Numbered from the stretch's first letter, positions 7,499 through 18,065 are shown. The stretch is 64,000 nucleotides of DNA from Rhodospirillaceae bacterium (GCA_006969625.1 CP030885.1:62001-126000), one strand, 5' to 3'. Numbers and translations: made by a program. Notes: generated from the sequence alone by a model not told the origin.

Positions 7499-8374
7499 GT
7501 GGGCGAGACAGTGTGGCGAAACCACGACCGGGCGGCCTTGGACGCCGAATTGAACCTGCGGGCGCGCACGCCCGAGCACGTCGAGTTCTTCGCCCGCTGG
7601 GCGGCCGAAAGCGCGGCCGTGCGCCAGGACTTCCCCGATGCGCGGATCGATCTCGCCTACGGCGAAACGGCGGGCGAGCGGCTGGACCTGTTCCCGGCGG
7701 AGGCGACGGGCGCGCCGCTCGTCGCCTTCATCCACGGCGGCTACTGGCAGTCGCTGGACAAGGGCGACTTCAGCTTCTTCGCGCCGGCCTTCCGCGCCGC
7801 CGGGCTGGCCTACGCCTCGCTCAACTATACGCTGGCGCCGACGGCGCGCATTCCGCAGATGGTCGAGGAATGCCGGCGGGCGCTGGCCTTCCTGCACCGC
7901 AATGCGGCCGCGCTGGGCTTCGACGCCGGACGGCTTGTCGTCGCCGGTCACTCGGCGGGCGGGCACCTGGCCGCCATGTGCCTGCTGACCGACTGGGCCG
8001 CCGAGGGCCTGCCGGGCGACCTGCTGAAGGGCGGCGTCTGCGTCTCCGGCCTCTACGAACTGGAGCCGCTGCGCCTCAGCTACCAGCAGGAGGTCTTGCA
8101 GCTCGACCCCGAGCAGGTCGAACGGGCCTCGCCGCTGCGCCGGCTCGGCGCGACCATGCCGCCGCTGCTCTGCGCGGTGGGCGGCACCGAGCCCGAGGAG
8201 TTCAAGACGCAGCAGCGCGAGATGCTGGCCGCCTGCGCCGCGCGGCAGCTGGTCGCCCACGAGATCCCGCTGGACGGCCGCCACCACTTCGACGCCGTGG
8301 AGGCGCTGGGCGAGCCGGACCACCCGCTGTTCCGGCGCACCCTGGCCCTGGCGCGCGACGGGCATGCGGGGTGA
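7499..8374 (+). CDS. Alpha/beta hydrolase (HSL/kynurenine-formamidase-like)
   Basis: A 291-residue esterase-fold protein. The oxyanion motif HGGYW (residues 79-83) and nucleophile elbow GHSAGGH (Ser152) are those of the hormone-sensitive-lipase/arylformamidase branch; the catalytic His is likely in DGRHHFD near residue 263. The start GTG at 7499 follows GGAGG (7489-7493) at five bases. The closest functional idea is an N-formylkynurenine formamidase or a related small esterase, but no kynurenine-pathway gene is nearby, so substrate assignment is weak. Confidence 0.8.
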   Translation: MGETVWRNHDRAALDAELNLRARTPEHVEFFARWAAESAAVRQDFPDARIDLAYGETAGERLDLFPAEATGAPLVAFIHGGYWQSLDKGDFSFFAPAFRAAGLAYASLNYTLAPTARIPQMVEECRRALAFLHRNAAALGFDAGRLVVAGHSAGGHLAAMCLLTDWAAEGLPGDLLKGGVCVSGLYELEPLRLSYQQEVLQLDPEQVERASPLRRLGATMPPLLCAVGGTEPEEFKTQQREMLAACAARQLVAHEIPLDGRHHFDAVEALGEPDHPLFRRTLALARDGHAG

Positions 8375-8458
8375 GCGGCAGCGCCCTGGGGGTGTGATCC
8401 CGGCCATTGCGCAAGGCGCCGGGCGGAATTAGGAAACGGGGAGAACCGGGAAACGCGC

Positions 8459-9154
8459 ATGAGCACGGCCCAGCCGAAGAAGATCCTGCTGATCGACGAC
8501 GACGACGCGCTGCGCGCCTCGCTCGCCGAGCAATTGCGCCTGCACGAGGAGTTCGTCACCGTCGAGGCGGCGACCGGCCAGGAGGGTCTGGAAAAGGCCA
8601 GGGCCGACTACTTCGACGCGCTGCTGCTGGACGTCGGCCTGCCCGACATGGACGGGCGCGAGCTCTGCCGCCTGATGCGCCGGGCCGGGGTCAAGGCGCC
8701 GATCATCATGCTGACGGCGATGGACTCCGACGCCGACACCATCCTGGGCCTGGAGTCCGGCGCCAACGACTACGTCACCAAGCCCTTCCGCCTGGGCATC
8801 CTGCTGGCCCGCCTGCGCGCGCAACTGCGCCAGCACGAGCAGAGCGAGGACGCGGTGTTTGCCATCGGCCCCTACAGCTTCCGGCCGGCCGCCAAGCTGC
8901 TGGTGCACGGCACCACCCAGCAGAAGGTGCGCCTGACCGAGAAGGAAACGGCGATCCTGAAGTACCTCTTCCGCGCCGGCGACAAGACGGTGGGGCGCGA
9001 CCAGCTTCTCGGCGAGGTCTGGGGCTACAACGCGGGCGTCACCACCCACACGCTGGAGACCCACGTCTACCGCCTGCGCCAGAAGATCGAGGCCGACCCC
9101 TCGAACGCCGAGATCCTGGTCACCGAACCGGGCGGCTACAAGCTGGTGCCGTAG
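8459..9154 (+). CDS. OmpR-family response regulator
   Basis: A 231-residue two-component regulator: receiver domain (residues ~8-122) with acidic DDDD, phosphoacceptor Asp58 in LLLDVGLPDMDG and conserved Lys in YVTKPF, then a winged-helix DNA-binding domain with RLTEKETAILKYLFRAG and the recognition helix ETHVYRLRQKIE. No histidine kinase is adjacent, so it is an orphan here. The strong conservation style is reminiscent of the essential alphaproteobacterial regulator CenR, but this is only a suggestion. The gene is convergent with the next one, two bases apart at the stops. Confidence 0.9.
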   Translation: MSTAQPKKILLIDDDDALRASLAEQLRLHEEFVTVEAATGQEGLEKARADYFDALLLDVGLPDMDGRELCRLMRRAGVKAPIIMLTAMDSDADTILGLESGANDYVTKPFRLGILLARLRAQLRQHEQSEDAVFAIGPYSFRPAAKLLVHGTTQQKVRLTEKETAILKYLFRAGDKTVGRDQLLGEVWGYNAGVTTHTLETHVYRLRQKIEADPSNAEILVTEPGGYKLVP

Positions 9155-9156
9155 AT

Positions 9157-9549
9157 CTAGCTCCCCACCCCGTGCCGCTTCAGCTCGGGCTCCAACTTGC
9201 CGGCGAGCCAGAGGAAGAACATGCGGAAGTCGCTGACCAGCGACCAGGCCGGGTAGGTGAAGGTGGCCGGGCGGTTGCGCTCGATCAGGGCGTGGCTGAG
9301 CCAGGCGAAGAAGTAGCCGCTGACCAGCGCGGCCAGGACCAGCCACCAGATGCCGGTGACCAGGGCGGCGGCCAGCATCAGCAGGCCGAGCGCGGTGCCG
9401 AAGAAGTGGACGGCGCGGGTCGCCGGCCTGGCGTGCTCGCGCAGGTAGATCGGCCAGAAGGCGGCGTAGCTGTCGGCGCGCGGCGTCGCGCGGGCGCCGG
9501 TGCCGCGTGCCGCGGCGGTCCCCGTGCCGGTCTCGGGCAGGTCGGCCAT
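9157..9549 (-). CDS. Mpo1-like (DUF962) membrane protein
   Basis: A 130-residue protein with two closely spaced membrane hairpins and the family motifs FWPIYLREHARPATRAVHFF and WLSHALIERNRPATF. DUF962 contains yeast Mpo1, an iron-dependent 2-hydroxy-fatty-acid dioxygenase that uses the conserved histidines; whether bacterial members oxidise hydroxy fatty acids is not proven. The ATG at 9549 is preferred because GAGGAG lies seven bases upstream; a longer in-frame start at 9591 has no such site. Confidence 0.8.
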   Translation of the reverse strand: MADLPETGTGTAAARGTGARATPRADSYAAFWPIYLREHARPATRAVHFFGTALGLLMLAAALVTGIWWLVLAALVSGYFFAWLSHALIERNRPATFTYPAWSLVSDFRMFFLWLAGKLEPELKRHGVGS

Positions 9550-9678
9550 GCGTGCGCTCCTCGTCAGCCTCCCGCGGCCGGCGCTTCCCACGGCCGCGCG
9601 CGGTTCCTAGCTTGCAATATTGCGGCGCAGCGCTAGGCTCCGCGCCTCGATCTGACCAAGGGATATGAGAGTTCCGCC

Positions 9679-10698
<1,020 letters not shown>

Positions 10699-10748
10699 GG
10701 CACGGCGATCGCCCGATACGGGCGCGAAGACGGGGGCGGCCGACCGGC

Positions 10749-12161
10749 ATGGGCGATCTCGGCGAAACCTCGGCGGCCGCCCCTGCCCCGCGCCCGCACG
10801 ACGGGCTGTCCAAGGCGGCCGAGCGTGCCTTCGTGCGGGCCATCGAGGCGCACCGCGCCGGCCGCATGGCGGAGGCGCAGCGCCTCTACGCCGAGGCCTT
10901 GAACGAGGCGCCCGACCACCTGCAGGTGCTCAACAATCTCGGCGTCCTGCTGCGCCAGATGCGCCGCCGCGCCGCCGCCGAGGCCTGCCTGCGCCGCGCC
11001 CTGGCGCTCGATCCCCGCAATGCCGGCGCGCTGGCCAACCTCGCCAATCTGCTGCGCGACGAAGCGCGCCTGGCCGAGGCGCGCGCCTGTTTTGCCCAGG
11101 CGGTCGAGACCAACCCGGACGACGGCAGCCTGTGGCTCGGTCTGGGCCGCTGCCAGCGCGAGCTCGGCGAGCTGGGTCCGGCGGTCGCCAGCTTCGGGCG
11201 CGCCCTGGCGCTGACCGAACCCGAAGCGCGCAAGCCGCCGGTCGCCGTCGAGTTGGCGCTGACCCTGCTGCGCAGCGGCGACTACGCCAACGGCTTCGAG
11301 GCCTATGAGGCGCGCTGGAAGCTGCCGGAGCTGCCGCCCCGCCACACCGAGCGGCCGGCCTGGGAGGGCGGCGAGCTGGACGGCCGGCGTCTGCTGCTCT
11401 GGGCCGAGCAGGGCCTGGCGGAGACGCTGCAGTTCGTGCGCTACGTGCCCCTGGCCGCTGCGCGCGGCGCCGAGGTGACGCTGGAGGTGCAGCCCGAGCT
11501 GACGCCGCTGCTGCAAGGGCTCGAAGGGGCCGCGCGGGTGGTGGCGCGCGGCGACCCGCTGCCGCCGCTCGACCTGCAGGCGCCGCTGGCCGGCCTGCCG
11601 CACCTGTTCCGCACCCGGATCGACAGCGTGCCGGGCGACGTCCCCTACCTGCCCGAGCCAGAGGCCCGCGTCGTGCTGCCGGAGGTGCCGGCGGGTACTC
11701 GCCGGGTCGGCCTCATCTGGTCCGGCCGCGAACGCCCGCGCAGCCGCTCCGGGCAGGAACCGGGGCTGACGCGGCTGCTGCCGCTGGCCGCCGTGCCGGG
11801 CGTGCAGCTCCTCGGCCTGCAGAAGGGTCCGCCCGCGGCCGAGCTGGTCGAGGGCGCCGCCGCCGGCCTGGTGCACGACCTCTCCGAGCGGATCGAGGGA
11901 TGGCGCGACCTGGCCGCCGTGCTGATGCAGCTCGACCTGCTGGTGACGGTCGACTCGCCGAGCGCGCACCTGGCCGGCGCCCTCGGCCGGCCCTGCTGGC
12001 TGCTGCTGCCGAGCGACGCCGACTGGCGCTGGGGCACCGGCGGCGCGCAGACGCCCTGGTATCCCAGCCTGCGCCTGTTCCGCCAGCCGACGCCGGGCGA
12101 CTGGGCGGGCGCGGTCGCCGCCGCCGCTGCCGCTCTGGCTGCCTGGACGCCGGAAGCGTGA
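10749..12161 (+). CDS. TPR protein with glycosyltransferase-9-like C-terminal domain (paralogue 1)
   Basis: A 470-residue protein. Residues ~20-190 form four to five tetratricopeptide repeats (AQRLYAEALNEAPDHLQVLN, then ALDPRNAGALANLANLLRDE and so on). The C-terminal half resembles the ADP-heptose-transferase (GT9) fold used by TPR-GT proteins: VGLIWSGRE, LLGLQKGPP, and the nucleotide-sugar site region LLVTVDSPSAHLAGALG with PCWLLLPSDADWRW. Such proteins are presumed glycosyltransferases or O-antigen/flagellar modification factors. It is followed ten bases later by a paralogue with the same architecture. Confidence 0.75.
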   Translation: MGDLGETSAAAPAPRPHDGLSKAAERAFVRAIEAHRAGRMAEAQRLYAEALNEAPDHLQVLNNLGVLLRQMRRRAAAEACLRRALALDPRNAGALANLANLLRDEARLAEARACFAQAVETNPDDGSLWLGLGRCQRELGELGPAVASFGRALALTEPEARKPPVAVELALTLLRSGDYANGFEAYEARWKLPELPPRHTERPAWEGGELDGRRLLLWAEQGLAETLQFVRYVPLAAARGAEVTLEVQPELTPLLQGLEGAARVVARGDPLPPLDLQAPLAGLPHLFRTRIDSVPGDVPYLPEPEARVVLPEVPAGTRRVGLIWSGRERPRSRSGQEPGLTRLLPLAAVPGVQLLGLQKGPPAAELVEGAAAGLVHDLSERIEGWRDLAAVLMQLDLLVTVDSPSAHLAGALGRPCWLLLPSDADWRWGTGGAQTPWYPSLRLFRQPTPGDWAGAVAAAAAALAAWTPEA

Positions 12162-12171
12162 GCGCCGGCGC

Positions 12172-13545
12172 ATGACTGCGGCGAGGTTGCGCGCGCGCGC
12201 CCTGTCGACCCACCGCGCCGGCCGGCTGGACGAGGCGATCGAACTCTACCGGCGGATCCTCGAGACGGCGCCCGGCGACGCGCAGATCTGGAACAACCTG
12301 GGCGTCGCCCTGCGGCGGGCGGAGAAGTTCGCCGCTGCCCTGGCCTGCTACTGCCGGGCGCTGGAGTTGGTGCCCGACGATCCCGGCTTCCTCGGCAACC
12401 TGGGCAACGTGCTGAAGGACCTCGGCCGGGTCGAGCAGGCCGTGGCAGCGCACCGCCGCGTCGTGGCGGCCCAAGCGGACAGCGCCGCCGCCTGGCACAA
12501 CCTGGGCATCGCCCAGCGCGAGGCGGCCGACTTCGCGGGTTCGCTCGCCGCCCTGGAGCGTGCGCTGGCGCTCGGCGGCGGCGCCCCGGTGCGCTGGGAC
12601 CGCGCCGTCTCGCTGCTGCACGGCTGCTGGCGGCCGGGGCCGTTGCAGGGCCGCTGGGCCGAGGGTTGGGCCGCCTACGAGAGCCGCTGGGCGCTCGGCG
12701 AGCTACCCGACCGACGCCCGGAGCTGCCGCGCTGGCAGGGCGAAGAGCTGGCCGGCAAGACGGTCCTTGCGCTGCCGGAACAGGGCTTCGGCGACACCCT
12801 GCTGGCCGCCCGCTTCCTGCCGGCCCTGGCGGCGCGCGGCGCGCGGGTCTGGCTGGAGGTCAAGCCGGAGTTGGCGCCGCTGTTCGCCGGCCACCCCGCC
12901 GTCGAGCGCCTGGTCGCGCCGGACGAGCCGGCGCTGGAGGCCGACTTCCGCGTCTTCATGATGTCGCTGCCCGGCCTGCTGGGGATCGACGGCGCCGCCC
13001 CGCCGCCGCCGGCCGAACTCGCGGTGCCGGAGGAGGCGCGCACGCGCGCCGCGGCCTGGCTGGCGCCGCTCGCCGACGCGCGCCTGAAGGTCGGGCTGGT
13101 CTGGTCCGGCTCGACCACCTTCCGCGGCAACCGCTGGCGCGCCGTCGGGCTGGAGCGCTTCCTTTCGCTGCTGGAGATCCCCGGCCTGCGCCTGGTCAGC
13201 CTGCAGAAGGGCCCGCGCGAGGCGGACCTGCAGGACCTGGGCGCCGAGGGCCCGATCCTCGACCTGGGGCGGCGGCTGCGCAATTTCGCCGAGACGGCGG
13301 CGGTGCTGCAGCGCCTCGACCTGGTGATCATGACCGACAGCGCCGTCGCGCACCTCGCCGGCAGCCTCGGCGTGCCGGTGTGGAACCTGCTGAACTTCGT
13401 GCCCTACTGGCTCTACGGCACCGAAGGCGACGCGACGCCCTGGTACCCCTCGATGCGCCTGATCCGCCAACCGGCCCCGGGCGACTGGGACAGCGTCTTC
13501 GCCACGCTGCGCCAGGCGCTGGAGGCGCGCCTTGCCGAGGCTTGA
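12172..13545 (+). CDS. TPR protein with glycosyltransferase-9-like C-terminal domain (paralogue 2)
   Basis: A 457-residue paralogue of the preceding gene, sharing ELYRRILETAPGDAQIWNNL-type repeats and the C-terminal landmarks VGLVWSGSTT, LVSLQKGPR, LVIMTDSAVAHLAGSLGVPV and WYPSMRLIRQP. Conservation is higher here around the putative sugar-nucleotide pocket (FVPYWLYG after the PVWNLL strand), so this copy looks the more typical enzyme. The ten-base gap suggests one operon. The acceptor substrate is unknown. Confidence 0.75.
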   Translation: MTAARLRARALSTHRAGRLDEAIELYRRILETAPGDAQIWNNLGVALRRAEKFAAALACYCRALELVPDDPGFLGNLGNVLKDLGRVEQAVAAHRRVVAAQADSAAAWHNLGIAQREAADFAGSLAALERALALGGGAPVRWDRAVSLLHGCWRPGPLQGRWAEGWAAYESRWALGELPDRRPELPRWQGEELAGKTVLALPEQGFGDTLLAARFLPALAARGARVWLEVKPELAPLFAGHPAVERLVAPDEPALEADFRVFMMSLPGLLGIDGAAPPPPAELAVPEEARTRAAAWLAPLADARLKVGLVWSGSTTFRGNRWRAVGLERFLSLLEIPGLRLVSLQKGPREADLQDLGAEGPILDLGRRLRNFAETAAVLQRLDLVIMTDSAVAHLAGSLGVPVWNLLNFVPYWLYGTEGDATPWYPSMRLIRQPAPGDWDSVFATLRQALEARLAEA

Positions 13546-13685
13546 GCCGGGCCCGCATGTCCGCCCGCGCGATTGCGCCCCGCCGCCGCCTCATGCTCTA
13601 ACCGCAAAATGACGCTGGCCGCGCCCCTGGCCGGACGCGGCGGAATACCTATCTGCCAGGAAGCACGAGCGAAATCCCCACCGCG

Positions 13686-14888
13686 ATGACCGACAGCGCC
13701 ACCCTCGATCCTGCCCGCACCCGCGACCCGCTCGACCTCGCCCAGCGGCTGATCCGCTGCCCCAGCGTGACGCCGGCCGAGGGCGGTGCGCTCGATCTGC
13801 TGCAGGGCGAGCTGGAAGCGCTCGGCTTCGTCTGCCACCGGCTGGTCTTCTCGGAAGCCGGCACGCCGGACGTCGACAACCTCTACGCCCGCCTGGGCAC
13901 GGCGCGGCCGAACTTCTGCTTCGCCGGCCACACCGACGTCGTGCCGGTGGGCGAGCCGGCCGACTGGTCGTCCGACCCCTTCGCCGCGACGGTGGCGGGG
14001 GAAGAGCTGATCGGCCGCGGCGCCGCCGACATGAAGGGCGCCATCGCCTGCATGGTCGCCGCCGTCGCCGGTTACCTGGCCACGCACGGGCCGCCGGCGG
14101 GCTCGATCTCCCTGCTGATCACCGGTGACGAGGAGGGCCCCTCGATCAACGGCACCCGCAAGATGCTGCAGTGGCTGGAAGAGCGCGGCGAGGTGCTGGA
14201 CGCCTGCCTGGTCGGCGAGCCGACCAACCCGGAGGCGCTCGGCGACATGGTGAAGATCGGCCGGCGCGGCAGCCTGACTGCGACCCTGACCGTGCACGGC
14301 GTGCAGGGCCACACCGCCTACCCGCACCTGGCGGACAACCCGGTTCACCACCTGATCCGCCTGCTGCACGCGGTGACCAGCCGGCCGCTCGACCAGGGCA
14401 CCGCGCACTTCCAGCCCTCCACCCTGCAGGTCTCGAGCGTCGACGTCGGCAACCCGGCGACCAACGTGATCCCGGCCAAGGCGACGGCGGCCTTCAACAT
14501 CCGCTTCAACGACCTGCACACCGGCGACGGTCTGATCGCCTGGCTGCGCGAGACCTTCGACCGGGAGATGGCCGAGGCGACGCACGCCCGTTACGAACTG
14601 GCCACCCGCATCTCCGGCGAGTCCTTCCTGACCCCGCCCGGCCCGCTGTCGGCGGCGATCCAGGACGCGGTGGAGGCCGAGACCGGGCGCCGGCCGGAGC
14701 TTTCGACCACCGGCGGCACCTCCGACGCGCGCTTCATCAAGGACGTCTGCCCGGTCGCCGAGTTCGGCCTGGTCGGCAAGACCATGCACCAGGTGGACGA
14801 GCGCGTCGCGGTCGGCGACCTGGCCACCCTGACGGCCGTCTACCGCCGGGTGCTCGAGGCCTACTTCAGCCGGTCCAGGAGGGACTGA
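13686..14888 (+). CDS. dapE: Succinyl-diaminopimelate desuccinylase
   Basis: Zinc peptidase M20 enzyme of the succinylase route to diaminopimelate and lysine, 400 residues. Metal and catalytic motifs are present: [12 protein letters not shown] (His82, Asp84), [12 protein letters not shown] (bridging Asp115), [12 protein letters not shown] (catalytic Glu149) and the C-terminal [12 protein letters not shown] loop typical of DapE over other M20 enzymes. The downstream membrane-protein gene begins eight bases after the stop, which implies a shared transcript. Confidence 0.95.
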   Translation: MTDSATLDPARTRDPLDLAQRLIRCPSVTPAEGGALDLLQGELEALGFVCHRLVFSEAGTPDVDNLYARLGTARPNFCFAGHTDVVPVGEPADWSSDPFAATVAGEELIGRGAADMKGAIACMVAAVAGYLATHGPPAGSISLLITGDEEGPSINGTRKMLQWLEERGEVLDACLVGEPTNPEALGDMVKIGRRGSLTATLTVHGVQGHTAYPHLADNPVHHLIRLLHAVTSRPLDQGTAHFQPSTLQVSSVDVGNPATNVIPAKATAAFNIRFNDLHTGDGLIAWLRETFDREMAEATHARYELATRISGESFLTPPGPLSAAIQDAVEAETGRRPELSTTGGTSDARFIKDVCPVAEFGLVGKTMHQVDERVAVGDLATLTAVYRRVLEAYFSRSRRD

Positions 14889-14896
14889 GGCGCTCC

Positions 14897-15463
14897 ATGA
14901 CCCTGCCGAGTCAGGCCGAGACGCTGCGCTCCATCTATGCGGTTTGGCGGCTGGTGCGCGCCGACCGCTCGGCGCTGACGCTGCTCGACGACAGCCCCGC
15001 GGGCTTCGTGAAGTCCTTCTTCGCCGCCGCCCTGGTGGCGCCGCTGTGGATCCTGCACGAGTGGATGCAGCTCGGCAACGAGCGCATCGCGACCGGCCCC
15101 TTCGGCCTGCTGGCCATCGAGGGGTTGACCTACGCCATTTCCTGGATGGCCTTCCCGGTGGCGATGATCTTCGTCGCCGAGGCGCTGGGGCGCAGCGGCC
15201 GCTACTTCCGCCACATCGTCGCCTGGAACTGGGCGGTGGTGATCCAGGCGCTTTTCGTCGTGCCGCTGGCGGTGCTCTCCGGCGAGGTGCAGGCGCTCGC
15301 CGGGCTGGTGCTGTTCGCCCAGATCGCCATCTTCGTCTACCAGTGGTACGTCACCCGCGCGACCCTGGAGGTCGAGGCCTTCCCGGCCATCGGAATCGTC
15401 TTCATGGGCTGGACCCTGGACCTGCTGGTCGCCGGCGTCGGCCATTCCATGCTGGTCGGCTGA
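14897..15463 (+). CDS. Conserved inner-membrane protein downstream of dapE
   Basis: A 188-residue protein with about five predicted membrane helices (near residues 38-55, 75-95, 108-127, 132-150 and 162-182), joined by short loops; the motif YQWYVTRATLEV before the last helix is distinctive. I do not recognise a named domain with certainty; the helix layout resembles Yip1-like membrane proteins. The close spacing to dapE points to cotranscription, without revealing a function. Confidence 0.65.
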   Translation: MTLPSQAETLRSIYAVWRLVRADRSALTLLDDSPAGFVKSFFAAALVAPLWILHEWMQLGNERIATGPFGLLAIEGLTYAISWMAFPVAMIFVAEALGRSGRYFRHIVAWNWAVVIQALFVVPLAVLSGEVQALAGLVLFAQIAIFVYQWYVTRATLEVEAFPAIGIVFMGWTLDLLVAGVGHSMLVG

Positions 15464-15532
15464 CGCCCTTTAAAGCCGCCGCGCCAGCGGCTATACCGCC
15501 CGCGCACGCAACGCAGTCCAGGGGAGACGCCG

Positions 15533-16039
15533 GTGAGCGAGAGCAGCAGCGGGCACGAGGTGACGGAGGTCGTCGGGCGCTTCGAGACGCGCCCGGCCTT
15601 CGAGCAGGCGGTCAAGGCGCTGACGGCGGCCGGCTTCGGCCACGCCGACCTCTCGGTCCTCGACACCCACGAGTCGCTGGAGGCGGCCGGCGGCGAGGGG
15701 GAGGCGCGGCGCGAGGCGCTCGCCAGCCTGACCGGCGACGCCAGCTTCATCGGCCCGATCGCCGGCGCCGGCATGATCGCCCTGGCCAGCGGCCCCGTCG
15801 GTGCCGCCGTGGCGCTGCTGGCCGGCGCCGGGCTGTCCGGCCTGGCGGTGCGCGACGTGCTGGAGCGCGTGCAGGCGACGCCGCACACCGAAGCCTTCGC
15901 CCGCGCGCTCGAGGCCGGCGCCGTGCTGCTGTGGGCGATCGCCGAGGACGAAGTGGCGCAAGAGCGCGCCCGGCAGATCCTGGAGGATGCCGGCGCCCAG
16001 GACATCCACGTCCACACCCGCCCGGCCCATCGCGACTGA
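15533..16039 (+). CDS. General-stress-protein-17M-like protein with membrane hairpin
   Basis: A 168-residue product from a GTG preceded by GGGGAG. The N-terminal part VVGRFETRPAFEQAVKALTA resembles the YflT/general stress protein 17M-like ferredoxin-fold domain; the middle (residues ~65-105) is a Gly/Ala-rich hydrophobic hairpin that may span the membrane; the C-terminal part repeats an alpha/beta segment ending in DIHVHTRPAHRD. Proteins of this kind are often stress-induced; no enzymatic motif is seen. Confidence 0.55.
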   Translation: MSESSSGHEVTEVVGRFETRPAFEQAVKALTAAGFGHADLSVLDTHESLEAAGGEGEARREALASLTGDASFIGPIAGAGMIALASGPVGAAVALLAGAGLSGLAVRDVLERVQATPHTEAFARALEAGAVLLWAIAEDEVAQERARQILEDAGAQDIHVHTRPAHRD

Positions 16040-16181
16040 CTCTCCGCGCCCGGCCGCCTCGGCGGGCGAATGCCGCCCGAACCGGCAACGCGGCGCGGGC
16101 CAGCAGCGTTGGGGCAAGGAAGGGCTGCGGCCCCGACATCCAATCCAGGACATCGAGACGAGCGAGGAGCCGTTCCCCCCA

Positions 16182-16862
16182 ATGGCCGACGACAAGGTTC
16201 TCTTCATCACCGGCGCCTCGACCGGCATCGGCGCGGCGACCGCCAAGGCGGCGGCGGCGCGCGGCTGGAAGGTGGCGCTCGCCGCGCGTTCGGCCGACAA
16301 GCTGGAGGCGCTGGTCGGGGAGATCGGCAGCGAGCGGGCGCTGGCGCTGACCTGCAACGTCGCCCGCCAGGAGGACGTCGCCCAGGCGATCGACGCCGCC
16401 GCCACGTTCGGCCCGATCCACGCCGCCTTCGCCAACGCCGGATGCGGCATCGGCACCCCCGGCGCCGAGGCGGGCGACCCGGAGGAGTGGCGCCAGATCC
16501 TCGACGTCAACGTCTGGGGGCTGCTGCTCACGGTGAAGGCGGCGCTGCCGCACCTGCGCGCCACCAAGGGTCACATGCTGCTCACCGGCTCCCAGGCCGG
16601 GCGCAGCCACCTGGCCGGCTCGGTCTACGGCGCCAGCAAGTGGTTCGTGCACGGCTTCGGCCAGAACCTGGCGCTGGAGATGAAGGAATGGGGCGGGCGC
16701 TGCACGGTGATCGCACCGGGCATGGTCGACACGCCCTTCTTCGACGAGCCGAAGCCGGGCGCGCTGACCGGCGAGCAGGTGGCCGCCGCCGCGATCTACG
16801 CGCTGGAGCAGCCGGAGGGCGTCAACGTCCGCGAAGTCTACCTGACGCCGACCGGGCGCTGA
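16182..16862 (+). CDS. SDR-family oxidoreductase
   Basis: Short-chain dehydrogenase/reductase of 226 residues. It has the nucleotide-binding motif TGASTGIGAATA, NAG in AFANAGCGIG, the catalytic Ser in LLTGSQAG and YxxxK in VYGASKWF. Residues that would distinguish substrates are not diagnostic. The protein is slightly short at the C terminus relative to classical SDRs. It is convergent with lolA, 29 bases away. Confidence 0.85.
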   Translation: MADDKVLFITGASTGIGAATAKAAAARGWKVALAARSADKLEALVGEIGSERALALTCNVARQEDVAQAIDAAATFGPIHAAFANAGCGIGTPGAEAGDPEEWRQILDVNVWGLLLTVKAALPHLRATKGHMLLTGSQAGRSHLAGSVYGASKWFVHGFGQNLALEMKEWGGRCTVIAPGMVDTPFFDEPKPGALTGEQVAAAAIYALEQPEGVNVREVYLTPTGR

Positions 16863-16891
16863 GCGGCGAAGCCGGACTGCAATGTCCGGCG

Positions 16892-17596
16892 CTACCGCCG
16901 CCCTTCCAGGCCGACGTTGGGCAAGTCGCGGCTTTCGAAACGCTCCTTGGCCACCTGGACGCCCCAGCGGGGATCGATCAGCGAGACCTGGGTGGCGATG
17001 CCCTGCGGGTCGACCACGGTCCAGCCGAGCAGGCGCGCCGGCTCGCGCCCGAAGCGCAGCACCAGCTCGCCGCGGTCGGGATGCGCCGCCTCGCGCAGGC
17101 GCAGCTCGATCTCGCCCCCTGCCCCCTCGGGCCCGCTGCGCCGCAGGCCGAGGATCTCGATGCCGTCGGTCAGGGTGGCATCCTCCTTGAGGAACAGCCA
17201 GAGCGGCGTCTCCCACAGCGGCACGAAGGTCGGCTGCTCCAGTTCGCGGTCGTAGTAGAGCAGCTCCAGGCCGTTGGCGATCATCAGCACCGGCACCGGG
17301 TCGTCGTACTCGAAGCGCATCCGGCCCGGCCGGTCGAGCCACAGCGTGCCCTCGGCGTAGCCGCCGTCGGATGAGACCTGCACGAAGTCGCTGACCAGCG
17401 TGTCGATCTCGCGCATATAGGCCTCCAGGCCGGCGATCTCGGCCTCGTCCTGCGGCGAGAGCGCAATCGGCGCGGCCTCCGGCTGCTGCGCCGCCAGCGG
17501 CGCGGCGGCCAGCCCGAACGCCAGCGGTAGGAGGACGGCGAGGAACAGGCCCGTGAGGGCGCGCGGCATGCGGCAGGGCATCGGGCGGCAGGGCAT
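16892..17596 (-). CDS. lolA: Outer-membrane lipoprotein carrier protein LolA
   Basis: Periplasmic chaperone that carries lipoproteins from LolCDE to the outer membrane. The 234-residue precursor has a signal peptide (MPRALTGLFLAVLLPLAFGL ... APLAAQQ) and the LolA landmarks VSDFVQVSSDGGYAEGTLWL, RMRFEYDDP and a late VSLIDPRWG. ATG at 17596 is used, with GGAG eleven bases upstream; a GTG at 17608 is an alternative. A short 15-base duplication at the very 5' end encodes the repeated Met-Pro-Cys-Arg residues in front of the signal peptide, which is unusual. Confidence 0.85.
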   Translation of the reverse strand: MPCRPMPCRMPRALTGLFLAVLLPLAFGLAAAPLAAQQPEAAPIALSPQDEAEIAGLEAYMREIDTLVSDFVQVSSDGGYAEGTLWLDRPGRMRFEYDDPVPVLMIANGLELLYYDRELEQPTFVPLWETPLWLFLKEDATLTDGIEILGLRRSGPEGAGGEIELRLREAAHPDRGELVLRFGREPARLLGWTVVDPQGIATQVSLIDPRWGVQVAKERFESRDLPNVGLEGRR

Positions 17597-17807
17597 CGGC
17601 GTGGTCACTCCAAAGTCGGTCGACAGCGCTGCGGCCGTCGCCCGGCTACATGGCGCCTAGCAGGGGCCGGCAAAAGCCCCTGCCGCTTGCCGCGCCCGGG
17701 TCGTGACAAAGATCGGCGTCGGCACCGAATTCACCGTAACACCTATGGACCGATCCGACGCGCCGCCCTATCCTTCGATACAGGTTCATTGCTTGGGAGA
17801 CGAAGAC

Positions 17808-17972
17808 ATGCGCAAGATTCTTGCTAGCGGCGTGGCCGCCCTTGCCGTTGTTGCCTTCGCCGGTCCGGCCCTCGCCTGCATGGGCGCGAAGCAGCAGACC
17901 GTGATGACCGACAAGACCGGCACCCAGACGGCCGAGGCGCCGCAGACCTCGAAGCCCGCCGACCGTCAGTAG
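17808..17972 (+). CDS. Small secreted peptide, unknown
   Basis: A 54-codon gene with a good ribosome-binding site (GGGAG nine bases before ATG). Residues 1-23 are a signal peptide (MRKILASGVAALAVVAFAGP) with a cleavage site after Ala-Leu-Ala; the mature part is only about 31 residues, begins with Cys, and is rich in Thr, Gln and Lys. The -3 residue makes a lipobox unlikely but not impossible. I do not recognise a family. A hairpin terminator follows. Confidence 0.6.
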   Translation: MRKILASGVAALAVVAFAGPALACMGAKQQTVMTDKTGTQTAEAPQTSKPADRQ

Positions 17973-18065
17973 GCGAGCGGCCGCGCGGGCGCCGGCGCGG
18001 CGTTCGCCACCGAAGCCGCAGGAAAACCGCTCCTCCTCTGTCTTTCCTGTTCGTTCGGCTTTGCG

